Source: Bacillus paralicheniformis (GTDB lineage Bacteria; Bacillota; Bacilli; Bacillales; Bacillaceae). From it: DNA of 64,000 nucleotides. The notes below the pieces were generated by a model. That model had not been told where the DNA came from, did no database searches, and saw nothing but the letters and a program-made list of their open reading frames with translations. The stretch is from the NCBI RefSeq assembly GCF_001042485.2, contig NZ_LBMN02000001.1, positions 62,001 through 126,000 on the forward strand, given 5' to 3'. Made by a program: the position numbers and the translations under genes. Positions 19,089 to 27,792 of the stretch are shown in pieces (positions within the stretch are counted from its first letter, which is position 1; each line of letters begins with the position of its first letter).

Positions 19089-19649
19089 ATGAATCCATTA
19101 CAGGCATTTGAATTAAGTGAAATTTCAAATAAAAATGAAGCGCCGCAGGAGGAACGTCCACAGTTTGAGATTACGGACATGAATAGTCTAAATTGGGCGT
19201 TTCGGAAAATAGCTGCTTTAAAGACACAGGAAAAAGAAATCAAGGCTCTGGCGGCAACGGAAAGGCAGCGTATCGATGAATGGGAAACTCAGGAGCTAAA
19301 ACCTGTCGCGGACAATCTGGCGTTCTTTGAAAAACTGGTCAGCGTTTATCACTCAAAGCAGCTCGAGCAGGATCCGAAAGCAAAAACACTTTCCACACCT
19401 TACGGTAAGTCAAAAAGCCGCACAATTAAAGAGCAGCCTAAGCCAACCGATAAGGATCAGCTTCTCAAGCATGTGAAAGAGGCCGGTCTCACTGAATTTA
19501 TCAAAGAAGATGTCAAATGGGGCGACCTTAAAAAATCTCTGTCCATTAAAGAGGTGGACGGCAAAAAGGTTGTCGTTGATGAAAATGGACAAGTTGTTCC
19601 GGGCGTAGAAATAGAACCTGCCTCCACAAGCTTCAAAGTGGAGGTGTAA
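19089..19649 (+). CDS. Gam-like host-nuclease inhibitor
   Basis: 186 aa. A long coiled coil (residues 35-100: KIAALKTQEKEIKALAATER... EWETQELKPV) followed by a basic part with KSKSRTIKEQPKP and a small globular end. Layout and position ahead of a recombination ATPase match Mu Gam-like proteins, which bind DNA ends and block exonuclease. Start ATG after AGGAGG. Confidence 0.7.
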   Translation: MNPLQAFELSEISNKNEAPQEERPQFEITDMNSLNWAFRKIAALKTQEKEIKALAATERQRIDEWETQELKPVADNLAFFEKLVSVYHSKQLEQDPKAKTLSTPYGKSKSRTIKEQPKPTDKDQLLKHVKEAGLTEFIKEDVKWGDLKKSLSIKEVDGKKVVVDENGQVVPGVEIEPASTSFKVEV

Positions 19650-19652
19650 TAG

Positions 19653-20585
19653 ATGTTTCAAGTCACAAACGCACAGCGTGAAAAAGAAAAGGCAATTGTC
19701 GGCTTTATCGGGCCGAGTGGATCCGGAAAGACTGCCGGCGCCCTGCTTGTCGCTTACGGAATGATGCGGGAAGCATACCCGGATGCAAGTGATAAGGAAG
19801 TCTGGTCAAAGATTGGTGTTGTGGATACTGAGCACCGTCGCGCCAAACTGTATGCAAACTTGCAATTTGATGATGTACGGATTGGCAGCTTCAAGCACAT
19901 CGATTTTACACCGCCTTATACCACAGAACGGTATCAAATGGCTCTTGAAGCAATTAAGGAAGCCGGTGCAGAAGTTGTCATAATTGACTCGCTTTCCCAC
20001 AATTGGGCGGGGGAAGGCGGCATTGTTGAAAAACATGGGGAAATGCAAGGTAACTCATTTCAAAACTGGGGTAAACTTGCGCCCGAAACTACGAAATTAA
20101 TAAAAACGTTAACGCAAAATGACGTCCACATTCTGGCGACGCTTCGGACCAAAACTGAGTACGTTGTTGAGCCGAACAGTGAGGGGAAAATGGCGCCGCG
20201 TAAGGTCGGGACCAAGCCTGTGCAAAAAGACGAAATGGAGTATGAATTCATGCTCAATTTCAATATTGGTATTGATCATTTGGCGGAAACTTCCAAAGAT
20301 AATACCCGCATGTTTGAAGGCTCTTCTTTTAAACTCAATCCAGAAGTCGGCCGCAAGCTTTACCAATGGCTTGAGCTCGGTATTGACGTGAAAGCAGAGG
20401 AAGAAGCCGAACGGATTCGATTGATTGATGAAATTAAAACAATCGTCGCCGGCAACGAAACAGCCGCCCAGATGATTGAAGAATTTCAGATCAAAGCAAA
20501 TAAAAAACTTGATCAATGGACTATTAAGTTGGCATCTGCCGCACTTGATAGATTACAAGCTTTAAAGACTAAGGAGGAAAAATAA
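19653..20585 (+). CDS. AAA family NTPase, Sak4/RecA-like phage recombination protein
   Basis: 310 aa. Walker A GPSGSGKT at residues 17-24, Walker B-like VVIIDSLSH near 110, and a RecA-type core; helical C-terminus from 245. Phage homologues (AAA_24, Sak4) act with an SSB-like partner in single-strand annealing. The next gene encodes a DUF669 protein that probably plays that part. Stop and next start overlap (TAATG). Confidence 0.8.
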   Translation: MFQVTNAQREKEKAIVGFIGPSGSGKTAGALLVAYGMMREAYPDASDKEVWSKIGVVDTEHRRAKLYANLQFDDVRIGSFKHIDFTPPYTTERYQMALEAIKEAGAEVVIIDSLSHNWAGEGGIVEKHGEMQGNSFQNWGKLAPETTKLIKTLTQNDVHILATLRTKTEYVVEPNSEGKMAPRKVGTKPVQKDEMEYEFMLNFNIGIDHLAETSKDNTRMFEGSSFKLNPEVGRKLYQWLELGIDVKAEEEAERIRLIDEIKTIVAGNETAAQMIEEFQIKANKKLDQWTIKLASAALDRLQALKTKEEK

Positions 20586-21022
20586 TGTTTACAGTAGACC
20601 ACAGCAAAGGTGAAGCTTTTGAACCGATTAAACCAGGAGAATACGAAGCGACAGTTATCAACTTTGAAGCCAAAACGGCTGCATCCGGAAATGAGCGCCT
20701 TGTCGTAGATTATGAAATTCGTTCTGACGTTGAGCAGCCATGCCAGGGCCAGAAAATTCTATACGACAATTTCACCGTTACGGAAAATGCAATGTGGAGA
20801 TTTCACCAAGCATCAAAGGCCGCGGGTTTTCCAAACGGAATGCAATTTAAGGATCATATCGAATGGGCCAAGGCGTTTCTGAATAAACCGGTTCGCCTGC
20901 TTGTCGGGGAAAGAGAGCATAACGGCAAGAAATATCCGGAAGTAAAAGCGTTTAAGCCGTCAGAAGCGCCAGCACCGGAAACCGAACCAATTAATATCAG
21001 TGACGATGATGTACCGTTTTGA
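20585..21022 (+). CDS. DUF669 protein, probable ssDNA-binding partner
   Basis: 145 aa. Beta-rich core (VTEN-type strands; YDNFTVTENAMWRFHQASKAAGF) and an acidic C-terminal tip SDDDVPF, which closely resembles the acidic tails of SSB proteins that recruit partners. DUF669 genes usually sit next to Sak4-like ATPases. Likely coats single-stranded DNA during replication or recombination. Confidence 0.75.
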   Translation: MFTVDHSKGEAFEPIKPGEYEATVINFEAKTAASGNERLVVDYEIRSDVEQPCQGQKILYDNFTVTENAMWRFHQASKAAGFPNGMQFKDHIEWAKAFLNKPVRLLVGEREHNGKKYPEVKAFKPSEAPAPETEPINISDDDVPF

Positions 21023-21039
21023 TCATAAAAAACACATTT

Positions 21040-21066
21040 GAGGGAGTGTATAGCTCCCTCGTTTTT
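21040..21066 (+). terminator. Terminator or attenuator before primase
   Basis: GAGGGAG TGTATAG CTCCCTC then GTTTTT. It may set the ratio of recombination to replication proteins. Confidence 0.7.
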
Positions 21067-21082
21067 AAAGGGGAGTTATCAC

Positions 21083-23515
21083 ATGTACGAATTTAAGAAT
21101 ATACCGCAAGAGTTAAAAAACGCCCCTCAGTGGATTTTATGGCGTTCCGAAGAACGTGACGGTAATAAAACAAAAGTGCCCTACCAGATTGATGGCAGCA
21201 TGGCTCAATCCAGTAATAAAAGAACCTGGTCGACGTTCCCGACCGTTTTGAAATTTTATAACGATCGAGATTATGACGGGATCGGCTTCATGTTTTCAAA
21301 AGATGATCCGTTCATCGGCATAGACATAGATCATTGTGTGGAGGATGGTGTCTTGTCCCCGTTCGCTGAGAAAATTGTTCAGGCGATTGGCAGCTACACC
21401 GAATATTCACCCAGCGGCAAGGGCGTCCACATTATCACAAAAGGTAAGATCCCATTGCGGGGGCCGGGCACAGGTAGGAAAAATCCTGAACTTGGGCTGG
21501 AAGTATACCGCCACGGCCGTTATTTCACCTTTACCGGCAATAGTCTCGGGATCGGGGCCGTTGAAGAACGAACGGACGAGCTCAAAGAGCTTTTCGAGAA
21601 ATATTTGAAGGACAAAAAAGAAGAATCGAAACCTTCCAAACTCCCTGCTGCTTCATCCCGTGATATGAGCAACCTCTCTAATAAGGAGATATGGGAAAGG
21701 ATGTTCAACAGCAAGAACGGGAAGAGCATTCAGGATCTGTTTAACGGTCATCTGATAAATGATGATCACTCGGCCACAGATATGGCTTTGTGTAATCATT
21801 TGGCATTCTGGACGGATAAGGATCCCGCAAAAATGGATTCAATGTTTCGCGAATCAGGTTTGTTCCGGGAGAAATGGGATCGACAGCATTCATCCGATGG
21901 CGCTACATATGGAGAAATGACCATTGCCGCGGCCGTTTATTCTACTCATACGACAATTTCTGATTTGCTGGAAGAGCAGCAGGAACAGCCGTATGAAGTA
22001 TATATTTCCCATCCCGAAAATTCTCAAGTTGAGGATACCGAAGAGATCATTGACACTCCGCCGGCGTTTCATTTGACGGAGCTCGGCAACGCGGAACGAG
22101 TTGTCTACTACCACGGAAAGAATATTCGATATTGTAACGAGCTTGACTGGCTGATCTGGAACGGCAAGCGATGGGAAGAAGACAGCAAACGAAAAATTGA
22201 AGCCATTACCGCTAAGACATTACGGGCGTTGTACGGCGAGGCTAAGGCCACAGAAGACAAATTCCGAAAAAAGCAGCTGAACGATTGGGCGAAGAAATGC
22301 GAGCGCCGCAACATACGGATGAACACAATTTTAGATGTTCGGCCAATGGTTTCAGTGAGGAAGCAGGAACTGGATTCCCACAAATATCTTTTTAATTGCG
22401 ATAACGGTGTGATCGATCTAAAAACAGGCGAACTTCTGCCGCATGATCGGGATCTGCTTTTCACGAAAATATCTCCTATCTCTTATCAAACTGATGCCGA
22501 CTGCCCGAACTGGAAAACTTTTTTGGAAAGTATTTTTATAGATGACCAGGGCACGCCAAACTATGAAATTATTGATTTCATGCAAAAGGCAATTGGCTAT
22601 TCACTGACCGGGGATACCACGGAACAAGTCATGTTCTTTCTATTCGGGAACGGCCGGAATGGTAAATCAACTTTTATCAATACGGTTCAGCACTTGTTCG
22701 GGGACTATGGCCGTCAGACAAACAGTGACACCTTCATTAAGAAGAAAAATGATAGTGCCATAAACAATGATATTGCCCGGCTGGACGGCGCCCGGTTTGT
22801 GTCGGCCGTTGAGAGTGAAGAAGGGCAGCAGCTGTCTGAATCGTTGGTGAAGCAGATCACCGGCGGCGAAAAGATGTCGGCGCGTTTCCTGCGCCAGGAA
22901 TATTTTGAGTTTACGCCGGAATTTAAAGTCTTCTTTACCACAAACCATAAACCGATCGTGAAAGGCAGCGATGAAGGTATTTGGCGCCGGATCCGGCTAA
23001 TCCCGTTCACTGTCACGATCCCAAAAGAAAAAGTAGACAAGAAGCTGCCGCAGAAACTGGCCGCGGAAATGCCTGGGATCCTCCGCTGGGCCGTTGAAGG
23101 CTGTTTGAAGTGGCAGAAGGAAGGCCTTGGAGAGCCGGAAGCGATCAAGAAGGCAACAGATGGCTATCGGGAGGATATGGACATTCTCGCCCCTTTTCTT
23201 GCTGAAAAGTGTGTCACTCATCCGGCTGCAAAAATCGAAGCAAAGGAACTCTATAAGGAATACAAAGATTGGTGTTATGAAAATGATGATGTTGAGTTAA
23301 AAAACCGTGCCTTTTATCGTCAATTAGAAATTCGAGGTTTTAAAAAAGCAAAAGGAGCAAAAAACAAGACATTTATTCATGGAATAACATTAAATCAGTA
23401 TGCTGAAGGAAGATTTTTAAAGAATAATGATGGGCGGGTTACTGAAAGGGTTACTGAAATCACTACAAAAAGCAACCCAGATAAGATTACTTCAATCAAT
23501 AGAAAGAAGCTTTAA
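21083..23515 (+). CDS. Phage primase-helicase (prim-pol plus SF3 helicase)
   Basis: 810 aa. N-terminal archaeo-eukaryotic-type primase-polymerase (1-200) with FIGIDIDH as metal motif near 85; helical PriCT-like middle (230-300); D5_N-type region from 330; superfamily 3 helicase with Walker A FGNGRNGKST near 521-530 and FFTTNHKP near 620; C-terminal winged-helix segment near 725-780. Start ATG 21083 after GGGGAG; an upstream in-frame 21038 start lies on the terminator. It should open the origin and prime; iteron-like repeats begin in its 3' end. Confidence 0.9.
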   Translation: MYEFKNIPQELKNAPQWILWRSEERDGNKTKVPYQIDGSMAQSSNKRTWSTFPTVLKFYNDRDYDGIGFMFSKDDPFIGIDIDHCVEDGVLSPFAEKIVQAIGSYTEYSPSGKGVHIITKGKIPLRGPGTGRKNPELGLEVYRHGRYFTFTGNSLGIGAVEERTDELKELFEKYLKDKKEESKPSKLPAASSRDMSNLSNKEIWERMFNSKNGKSIQDLFNGHLINDDHSATDMALCNHLAFWTDKDPAKMDSMFRESGLFREKWDRQHSSDGATYGEMTIAAAVYSTHTTISDLLEEQQEQPYEVYISHPENSQVEDTEEIIDTPPAFHLTELGNAERVVYYHGKNIRYCNELDWLIWNGKRWEEDSKRKIEAITAKTLRALYGEAKATEDKFRKKQLNDWAKKCERRNIRMNTILDVRPMVSVRKQELDSHKYLFNCDNGVIDLKTGELLPHDRDLLFTKISPISYQTDADCPNWKTFLESIFIDDQGTPNYEIIDFMQKAIGYSLTGDTTEQVMFFLFGNGRNGKSTFINTVQHLFGDYGRQTNSDTFIKKKNDSAINNDIARLDGARFVSAVESEEGQQLSESLVKQITGGEKMSARFLRQEYFEFTPEFKVFFTTNHKPIVKGSDEGIWRRIRLIPFTVTIPKEKVDKKLPQKLAAEMPGILRWAVEGCLKWQKEGLGEPEAIKKATDGYREDMDILAPFLAEKCVTHPAAKIEAKELYKEYKDWCYENDDVELKNRAFYRQLEIRGFKKAKGAKNKTFIHGITLNQYAEGRFLKNNDGRVTERVTEITTKSNPDKITSINRKKL

Positions 23516-23770
23516 ACGTTGATATATAAGGGTTTATCAGAGATTTACATTATTTAGGGGTTACTGAGGTTACTGAATTTTCTATGTTCCATCTACTGAA
23601 AAAAATAAATAAAAAAATAAATATATATATTAATTATTATTTATAAAGCTTAATAGTGAAATAGAAAAATTCAGTAACCCTTTAATCAAAAAAATGTCTC
23701 AATCCATTGATATGACTGGATTTCGAGTGGGTTACTGAAATTTTAATTTGATAACCCTTTTAGTAACCCC
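23436..23770. repeat. Iteron-like repeats and AT-rich stretch, candidate replication origin
   Basis: GGGTTACTGAA or one-base variants at 23436, 23448, 23558, 23568 and 23729 (direct), inverted at 23670-23680, plus degenerate inverted ends at 23750-23769. Between them, 23593-23645 is almost pure A/T. Repeats plus an unwinding element directly behind a primase-helicase gene are the usual form of a phage origin. Confidence 0.6.
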
Positions 23771-23790
23771 TTTTTAAAAGAGGTGAAAAA

Positions 23791-24054
23791 ATGAATTGCG
23801 CAGATACTATTGAGGATTTCATTAAAAACCAATGTATTCGTTCTTGTGGTGGGAAGGTTGAAGCCAAATTGCTGTATGTTGCATGTAGAGAATATTTTGG
23901 TTTACGTGAAAACTCATTTATCGGTACTCGGACGTTTTATGAAATATTAAGACAATTAAAATATGATCTTAGAAAATCAACTGGAAATAAGCTCTTTGTT
24001 TTCGGTATAGCATTAAAAAGTGGTGATTCCAATGCACCCAAAACAAATTTGTGA
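23791..24054 (+). CDS. Stand-alone copy of the primase C-terminal domain
   Basis: 87 aa. It aligns by eye with primase residues about 725-780: KVEAKLLYVACREYF matches KIEAKELYKEYKDWC, RTFYEILRQL matches RAFYRQLEIR, and FVFGIAL matches FIHGITL. This is a winged-helix-type segment. Sitting just after the iteron-like repeats, it is a candidate origin-binding or replication-control protein. Function is inference from this likeness and position. Confidence 0.65.
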   Translation: MNCADTIEDFIKNQCIRSCGGKVEAKLLYVACREYFGLRENSFIGTRTFYEILRQLKYDLRKSTGNKLFVFGIALKSGDSNAPKTNL

Positions 24055-24469
24055 TGACCTTGCCTTTTTGGGTTCACCTTTAGTTCTGGATGGGGATGAC
24101 CTTTATATTGAGCATCCGGAGAACGTATATCCGGAGCTCGAGGAATTTGTCCAGTCACATAAAAAACGGCTCATCCAGTATTTAAAAGGTGAATACTCAA
24201 TGCAGGATCATAAAGTCAAACAGACCATTGATAAAATCATCAATTATTTTATGGGCATAGATCAAGAAATGAATCCAAAAATAGACGACTGGTTCAATCA
24301 TGAGTGGGATGCGGCAACTAAAGCCGCGAGATTGCTTGTTCTATTTTGGGAGAACGGCTGGAGAGATCTGAACAGCTCCGTTTCGAATTTTGAGGATGAA
24401 GAAACGGACAAACTCTCTTTAGAAATCTATGAAAGTGCCATGTCGTACTTTAAGGGGAAGAAAGCATGA
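24032..24469 (+). CDS. Phage protein with docking-like N-terminal domain
   Basis: 145 aa. Residues 1-52 (LGSPLVLDGDDLYIEHPENVYPELEEF ... KKRLIQYLKG pattern) look like the TubC-type docking fold seen at NRPS termini and in some phage replication genes; the rest is helical with DWFNHEWDAATKAARLL. Start ATG 24032; the alternative GTG at 24020 adds four residues. Overlaps its neighbours on both sides. Confidence 0.6.
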   Translation: MHPKQICDDLAFLGSPLVLDGDDLYIEHPENVYPELEEFVQSHKKRLIQYLKGEYSMQDHKVKQTIDKIINYFMGIDQEMNPKIDDWFNHEWDAATKAARLLVLFWENGWRDLNSSVSNFEDEETDKLSLEIYESAMSYFKGKKA

Positions 24470-25005
24470 CGATTATTCACTATAACTATTCGGATACAGA
24501 ATTAAAAAATATTCTCGACAGCATGATCATTATTGTGGATACGAGGGAGCAGAAGAACCAGCATGTTCTTGACTATCTCCGCAAAAAGAACGTATCCATC
24601 AAGTTCAAAGGGATGAAGACGGGCGATTATTCCGCCATGATCCCGAAAAACGAGGAATACGGGATCAGCCGGGACATGTATTTGAACGCTGCTATCGAAC
24701 GGAAAAATGGAGTTGATGAGCTGGTTCAATCCATTAAGGACCGTTCTCGGTTTGAAAATGAATTGATCCGTGCAGCCAAACACCCCTTCACTCTTCTTGT
24801 GGAGGATCTGGAAGGCTACCAAAAAATATTGAACGGAAAATATCGCTCACAATATAAGCCGCAATCTTTGCTTGGCAGCTTAAAAACGTTTGAAGTCCGT
24901 TACAATTTCTCAACCGTTTTTATTAATCCGAGCGCGACCGGAAACTATATCTATCACCATTTTCATTATATGGCCCGGGAGCTGTTAAAGGGGGGCCTTG
25001 TGTGA
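24466..25005 (+). CDS. ERCC4/XPF-type nuclease
   Basis: 179 aa. Metal-binding motifs of the ERCC4 nuclease: VDTREQ near residue 24, GDYS near 48 and IERKNGVDELVQS near 78. Phage members resolve branched or flap DNA. No helicase or HhH domain is attached, so it probably acts with a partner. Four-base overlap with the previous gene. Confidence 0.85.
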   Translation: MTIIHYNYSDTELKNILDSMIIIVDTREQKNQHVLDYLRKKNVSIKFKGMKTGDYSAMIPKNEEYGISRDMYLNAAIERKNGVDELVQSIKDRSRFENELIRAAKHPFTLLVEDLEGYQKILNGKYRSQYKPQSLLGSLKTFEVRYNFSTVFINPSATGNYIYHHFHYMARELLKGGLV

Positions 25006-25172
25006 ATGAATTAATGAAGGCCCTTTATTGTGAAAGGAAAAAGGACGAGCTTAAAGCGCGGCTGCTTAAAATGGGGTATTTTAAAACACCTGACGGTCGG
25101 CAGCTGTATGAGCTTTCATTAACTGAATTAGACGAAATATTCAAAAAGAAATTAATTGAGAGGGGAAAATGA
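25002..25172 (+). CDS. FbpA-like small basic protein
   Basis: 56 aa, two helices and MGYFKTPDGRQLYELSLTEL, the pattern of Fur-regulated basic protein A relatives. Start GTG 25002 overlaps the nuclease stop. Chromosomal FbpA helps an iron-sparing response; many phages carry look-alikes with unknown role. Confidence 0.6.
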   Translation: MNELMKALYCERKKDELKARLLKMGYFKTPDGRQLYELSLTELDEIFKKKLIERGK

Positions 25173-25175
25173 CCC

Positions 25176-25691
25176 ATGGCATTTGTGGGTTTTGAAGAAT
25201 CACAAGAGGTGCGGCAGCTTGCCGAAAGTTTAATCGATAAGCATCACCCACATTTAAAAGATGCAAAGGAACACATCGGTTTTTACATTCGGGAAGGTAA
25301 CAGTAAATGGGCTGGGAAGGCGAAAAAATGCACGGCCTTTGAGCGCCATATGACTGATTACATGCTTTTTGTATTCATCAATAAAGAAGCCTGGAAGACG
25401 ATGAACCAAGAGCAGCGCGCCGCCCTGGTCGATCATGAGCTTTGTCATTTTACCCGCGCGGAATGGGAGGAACCGGATCCGAATGATTCAAGCAAATGGG
25501 TTACTATGTACGGGCCCACAGAAGATCCTGACAGTTGGGGGATCCGCGAGCATGATGTTGAAGAGTTTTCAGAAATCATTGAGCGTCATGGCCTTTGGGA
25601 AAAAGGGATTGAATCATTTGCTGCTGCCGTCCGAGAGGCTGACTATCAAATGAATATTGATGATGTGAAAAGACTTCAAAGGGTGAAATGA
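25176..25691 (+). CDS. Putative zinc metallopeptidase of phage type
   Basis: 171 aa. HELCHF at residues 88-93 is a HExxH zinc motif, with downstream EHDVEEFSEIIERHG as possible third ligand helix. CTAFERHMTDYMLFVFINKE precedes it. Matches the compact phage metallopeptidase family found in early or middle regions. Substrate unknown. Confidence 0.75.
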   Translation: MAFVGFEESQEVRQLAESLIDKHHPHLKDAKEHIGFYIREGNSKWAGKAKKCTAFERHMTDYMLFVFINKEAWKTMNQEQRAALVDHELCHFTRAEWEEPDPNDSSKWVTMYGPTEDPDSWGIREHDVEEFSEIIERHGLWEKGIESFAAAVREADYQMNIDDVKRLQRVK

Positions 25692-25706
25692 TGGGAGGTA
25701 GAACGG

Positions 25707-26105
25707 ATGAGAGAGATTAAGTTTCGATATGTGTTAAGAGATCGGGCGACCGAGAAGATTTTCGATAGATTTCTCAGTTTAAATGACTTAGAAACAGGTT
25801 TAGAGGTTGCTTATGACTTTGATTCACCAAGATTTATAGACTGTGAATTGGTTGGTCGATGTGAATACACCGGATTGAAGGACGAAACTGGCCGGGAGAT
25901 TTGGGAGGGAGACATCCGAAAAGACGGTTGGGGGAGAAAATTTAAGGTTGTTTACGACAACGATTTAGCTGCATTTTACGGTGAATATATTAACGGGCCT
26001 TCTGAGTCTCTTGCCGATTGCGGGCCAGATTCGGAATATCTTGGAACAGTCTTTGAAAATCCTGATCTATTGGAGGCGGCGAGCGCCGATAAGGAGGAGT
26101 TATGA
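25707..26105 (+). CDS. YopX family protein
   Basis: 132 aa. REIKFRY start, CEYTGLKDETGREIWEGDI core at 50-70 and EYLGTVFENPDLLE end are the hallmarks of YopX, widespread in Bacillus and Lactobacillales phages. Function unknown. Confidence 0.88.
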   Translation: MREIKFRYVLRDRATEKIFDRFLSLNDLETGLEVAYDFDSPRFIDCELVGRCEYTGLKDETGREIWEGDIRKDGWGRKFKVVYDNDLAAFYGEYINGPSESLADCGPDSEYLGTVFENPDLLEAASADKEEL

Positions 26106-26200
26106 TTTATCTAATTATAGGAATCGTCATTCTTGCCGCTCCATTAATCTGGATAGAGATTATGGAAAGACGGATTCAGGAATGGGAAAAAGAAAAATGA
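26102..26200 (+). CDS. Tiny single-pass membrane protein, 32 aa
   Basis: One hydrophobic helix (MIYLIIGIVILAAPLIWIEI) and a charged tail ERRIQEWEKEK. Start codon overlaps the YopX stop and it has GGAGG before it. Role unknown. Confidence 0.55.
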   Translation: MIYLIIGIVILAAPLIWIEIMERRIQEWEKEK

Positions 26201-26217
26201 ACGAATGGAGGGAAAGG

Positions 26218-26598
26218 ATGTCAAAAGAACAGCTATCTTTTCTCGATGATGTGGATGAAAAAGCCGTTCGAAAAATAGTCATCAAAGAACTGAAAAATTA
26301 CCGCGCTCTTAAAGTCCAATTAGAGAATAAAAAAGAATGTTCGTCTGCCGGCATAAACATTTTCCCTTCCCTCCGGGATTCATTTACCGTTAATGAACTC
26401 AAAGTCAAACAGATGGAACGGGCTTTACAAAACAGCTTGGACGATGAGGAACGTTTAATTATCGAAAAGAAATACCTGACGGCTGCCAGGGTGAAAGACA
26501 TCAATATTTATATGGAACTCGGCATGAAAAAGGATACCTATTATGAAATAAAGCAGCGGGCAATCTGCCGTATTGCAACAGCACTCGGAATTATCTGA
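26218..26598 (+). CDS. ArpU-family late transcription regulator
   Basis: 126 aa. LSFLDDVDEKAVRKIVIKELKNYRALK N-terminus (in two parts) and sigma-like C-terminal region LDDEERLIIEKKYL ... YYEIKQRAICRIATALGI, as in ArpU/RinA-type activators that switch on packaging and structural genes. Start ATG 26218 after GGAGGG (ATG 26197 also possible). It is the last gene before the late region, as expected. Confidence 0.8.
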   Translation: MSKEQLSFLDDVDEKAVRKIVIKELKNYRALKVQLENKKECSSAGINIFPSLRDSFTVNELKVKQMERALQNSLDDEERLIIEKKYLTAARVKDINIYMELGMKKDTYYEIKQRAICRIATALGII

Positions 26599-26677
26599 GT
26601 GCTTTTTTCATCGAGAAAAACCCGACAAAATCCCGACATTTTTCCGATAATCGGGGGGATAAAGAGGGGGAATTTTT

Positions 26678-26767
26678 ATGCGTAATTTGTCGATAAGATT
26701 TACTTATCAAGAAATAACGGGATACGCACCATTCCCTTATCAAGGTGAATTCGGATACTCAAATTAA
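26678..26767 (+). CDS. Possible peptide, 29 aa
   Basis: MRNLSIRFTYQEITGYAPF... with Shine-Dalgarno AGAGGGGG. No further support. Confidence 0.3.
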   Translation: MRNLSIRFTYQEITGYAPFPYQGEFGYSN

Positions 26768-26771
26768 GGCG

Positions 26772-26912
26772 ATGAAGAATGAAGCCAAACGGGAGGAGCA
26801 TTCTGAGCCGGATCGCGCTAGTCTTGCGGCTTTGGTATCGGGAGATTATATGAAGTATGTTTTTTGGACATGCTGCCTTACAATGCTTGGCTTCCTCCCG
26901 GAGTATGTGTAA
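26772..26912 (+). CDS. Possible small protein, 46 aa
   Basis: Charged N-terminus (KNEAKREEHSEPDRASL) and a hydrophobic end YVFWTCCLTMLGFLPEYV. Weak ribosome site (AAGGCG). The clean polar-then-hydrophobic layout suggests a real membrane-associated peptide, but evidence is thin. Confidence 0.35.
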   Translation: MKNEAKREEHSEPDRASLAALVSGDYMKYVFWTCCLTMLGFLPEYV

Positions 26913-27078
26913 GGCGCAAATTTGAATAAGCGTTTAGCGTAAGGAGGAATTGTACAACTAAGATAAGAGGACAGTCCAAGACTGGACTATCGAGTATTAT
27001 GGTATTAAGCGAGTAGACAAGTTTATTTTTTAAAATTTATTGCATAAAATAAAATACATCGAGAATTACCCCTTTTTT

Positions 27079-27118
27079 CAAGAGGTATCCTGAAGGATGC
27101 TTCTTGTTTTTTTTGAAT
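27079..27118 (+). terminator. Rho-independent terminator
   Basis: CAAGAGGTATCCT GA AGGATGCTTCTTG then eight T. Confidence 0.75.
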
Positions 27119-27192
27119 GAATTCGAATAGACAAGCTGCAAATATGGATCGAAATCAATAATAAATATATTTACTTCTCACCTTTCAGTTTA

Positions 27193-27227
27193 AGTATCCT
27201 TAAAAAATTTTTGAGGATACTTTTTTT
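27193..27227 (+). terminator. Rho-independent terminator
   Basis: AGTATCCT ... AGGATACT then TTTTTTT. It isolates cotD from upstream phage transcription. Confidence 0.8.
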
Positions 27228-27280
27228 GATTTAGGCTGTGGATAGTACTCGATCGGACAAATATGGGTGATTGTAATGGT

Positions 27281-27308
27281 ACATGTATACACTGTTTATC
27301 ATAGTTTA
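27281..27308 (+). promoter_or_regulatory. SigK-like promoter of the cotD-like gene
   Basis: CATAGTTTA at 27300-27308 fits the SigK -10 (CATAnnnTA); ACA at 27281-27283 is at suitable distance for the short -35. No SigA hexamers are present. This implies mother-cell expression late in sporulation. Confidence 0.5.
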
Positions 27309-27347
27309 ATAATGAATATGATCAATGAATGAAAGGAGAGCTTAGTC

Positions 27348-27572
27348 ATGTTTCATTGCAAACCAAATGTGATGCCGCCAATTGTACACCCGACTAATTG
27401 TTGTCAAACTCATACTTTTTCTAAAACAATTGTGCCGCATATTCATCCGCAGCATATAACAAATGTGCATCATAAGCATTTCCAGCATGTGCATCAATAT
27501 CCACACACTTATTCTAGTTACGATCCTGTTACACACTCTCATACTCATTGTGGTAAACCATGTTGTAACTAG
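27348..27572 (+). CDS. cotD: CotD-like spore coat protein
   Basis: 74 aa, rich in His, Cys and Pro. It follows B. subtilis CotD closely from memory: PIVHPTNCCQTHTFSKTIVP, HIHPQH, then HFQHVHQYPHTYS and the end GKPCC. CotD is an inner spore-coat protein made in the mother cell under SigK and tuned by GerE. Start ATG 27348 after AAAGGAGAG. Carried inside the prophage between two terminators with its own SigK-like promoter, so it is a moron expressed in the lysogen, not in lytic growth. Whether the host has another copy cannot be seen. Confidence 0.85.
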   Translation: MFHCKPNVMPPIVHPTNCCQTHTFSKTIVPHIHPQHITNVHHKHFQHVHQYPHTYSSYDPVTHSHTHCGKPCCN

Positions 27573-27618
27573 TGGGATTAAACAATATCTGTATGGTTTA
27601 CAGTGCATCATCATATAT

Positions 27619-27644
27619 AGCACCCAAATGAAGGGTGCTTTTTT
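27619..27644 (+). terminator. Terminator after cotD
   Basis: AGCACCC AAATGA AGGGTGCT then TTTTTT. Confidence 0.85.
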
Positions 27645-27792
27645 ATGTTCTCTGTAAACCGGGTCCAGTAAATCTCAGAATAAACGATTGGCGGCCAATG
27701 AGAGCCTCTGAGTGTGGGCCTGGTTTAGAAAGAATATATCCAGGCGCTTTCCCACAAGGGAGGGCGTTTTTTATTTGAGGGAGATGATCCAA

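Larger units (their letters stand above)
26599..27347 (+). other. Regulatory gap between early and late genes
   Basis: About 750 bp with no large gene. It holds a hairpin-like inverted sequence (26621-26657, CCCGACA... CGATAATCGGGGG), two tiny frames listed separately (26678, 26772), two terminators (27079, 27193) and the cotD promoter. The late phage promoter activated by the ArpU protein should be here or just after 27644; no clear SigA site is seen. Confidence 0.5.

Noticed and set aside
27342..27623. Long minus-strand open frame opposite cotD
   Set aside because: His/Cys/Met-rich shadow of the CotD reading; no ribosome site and CotD likeness fixes the plus strand.
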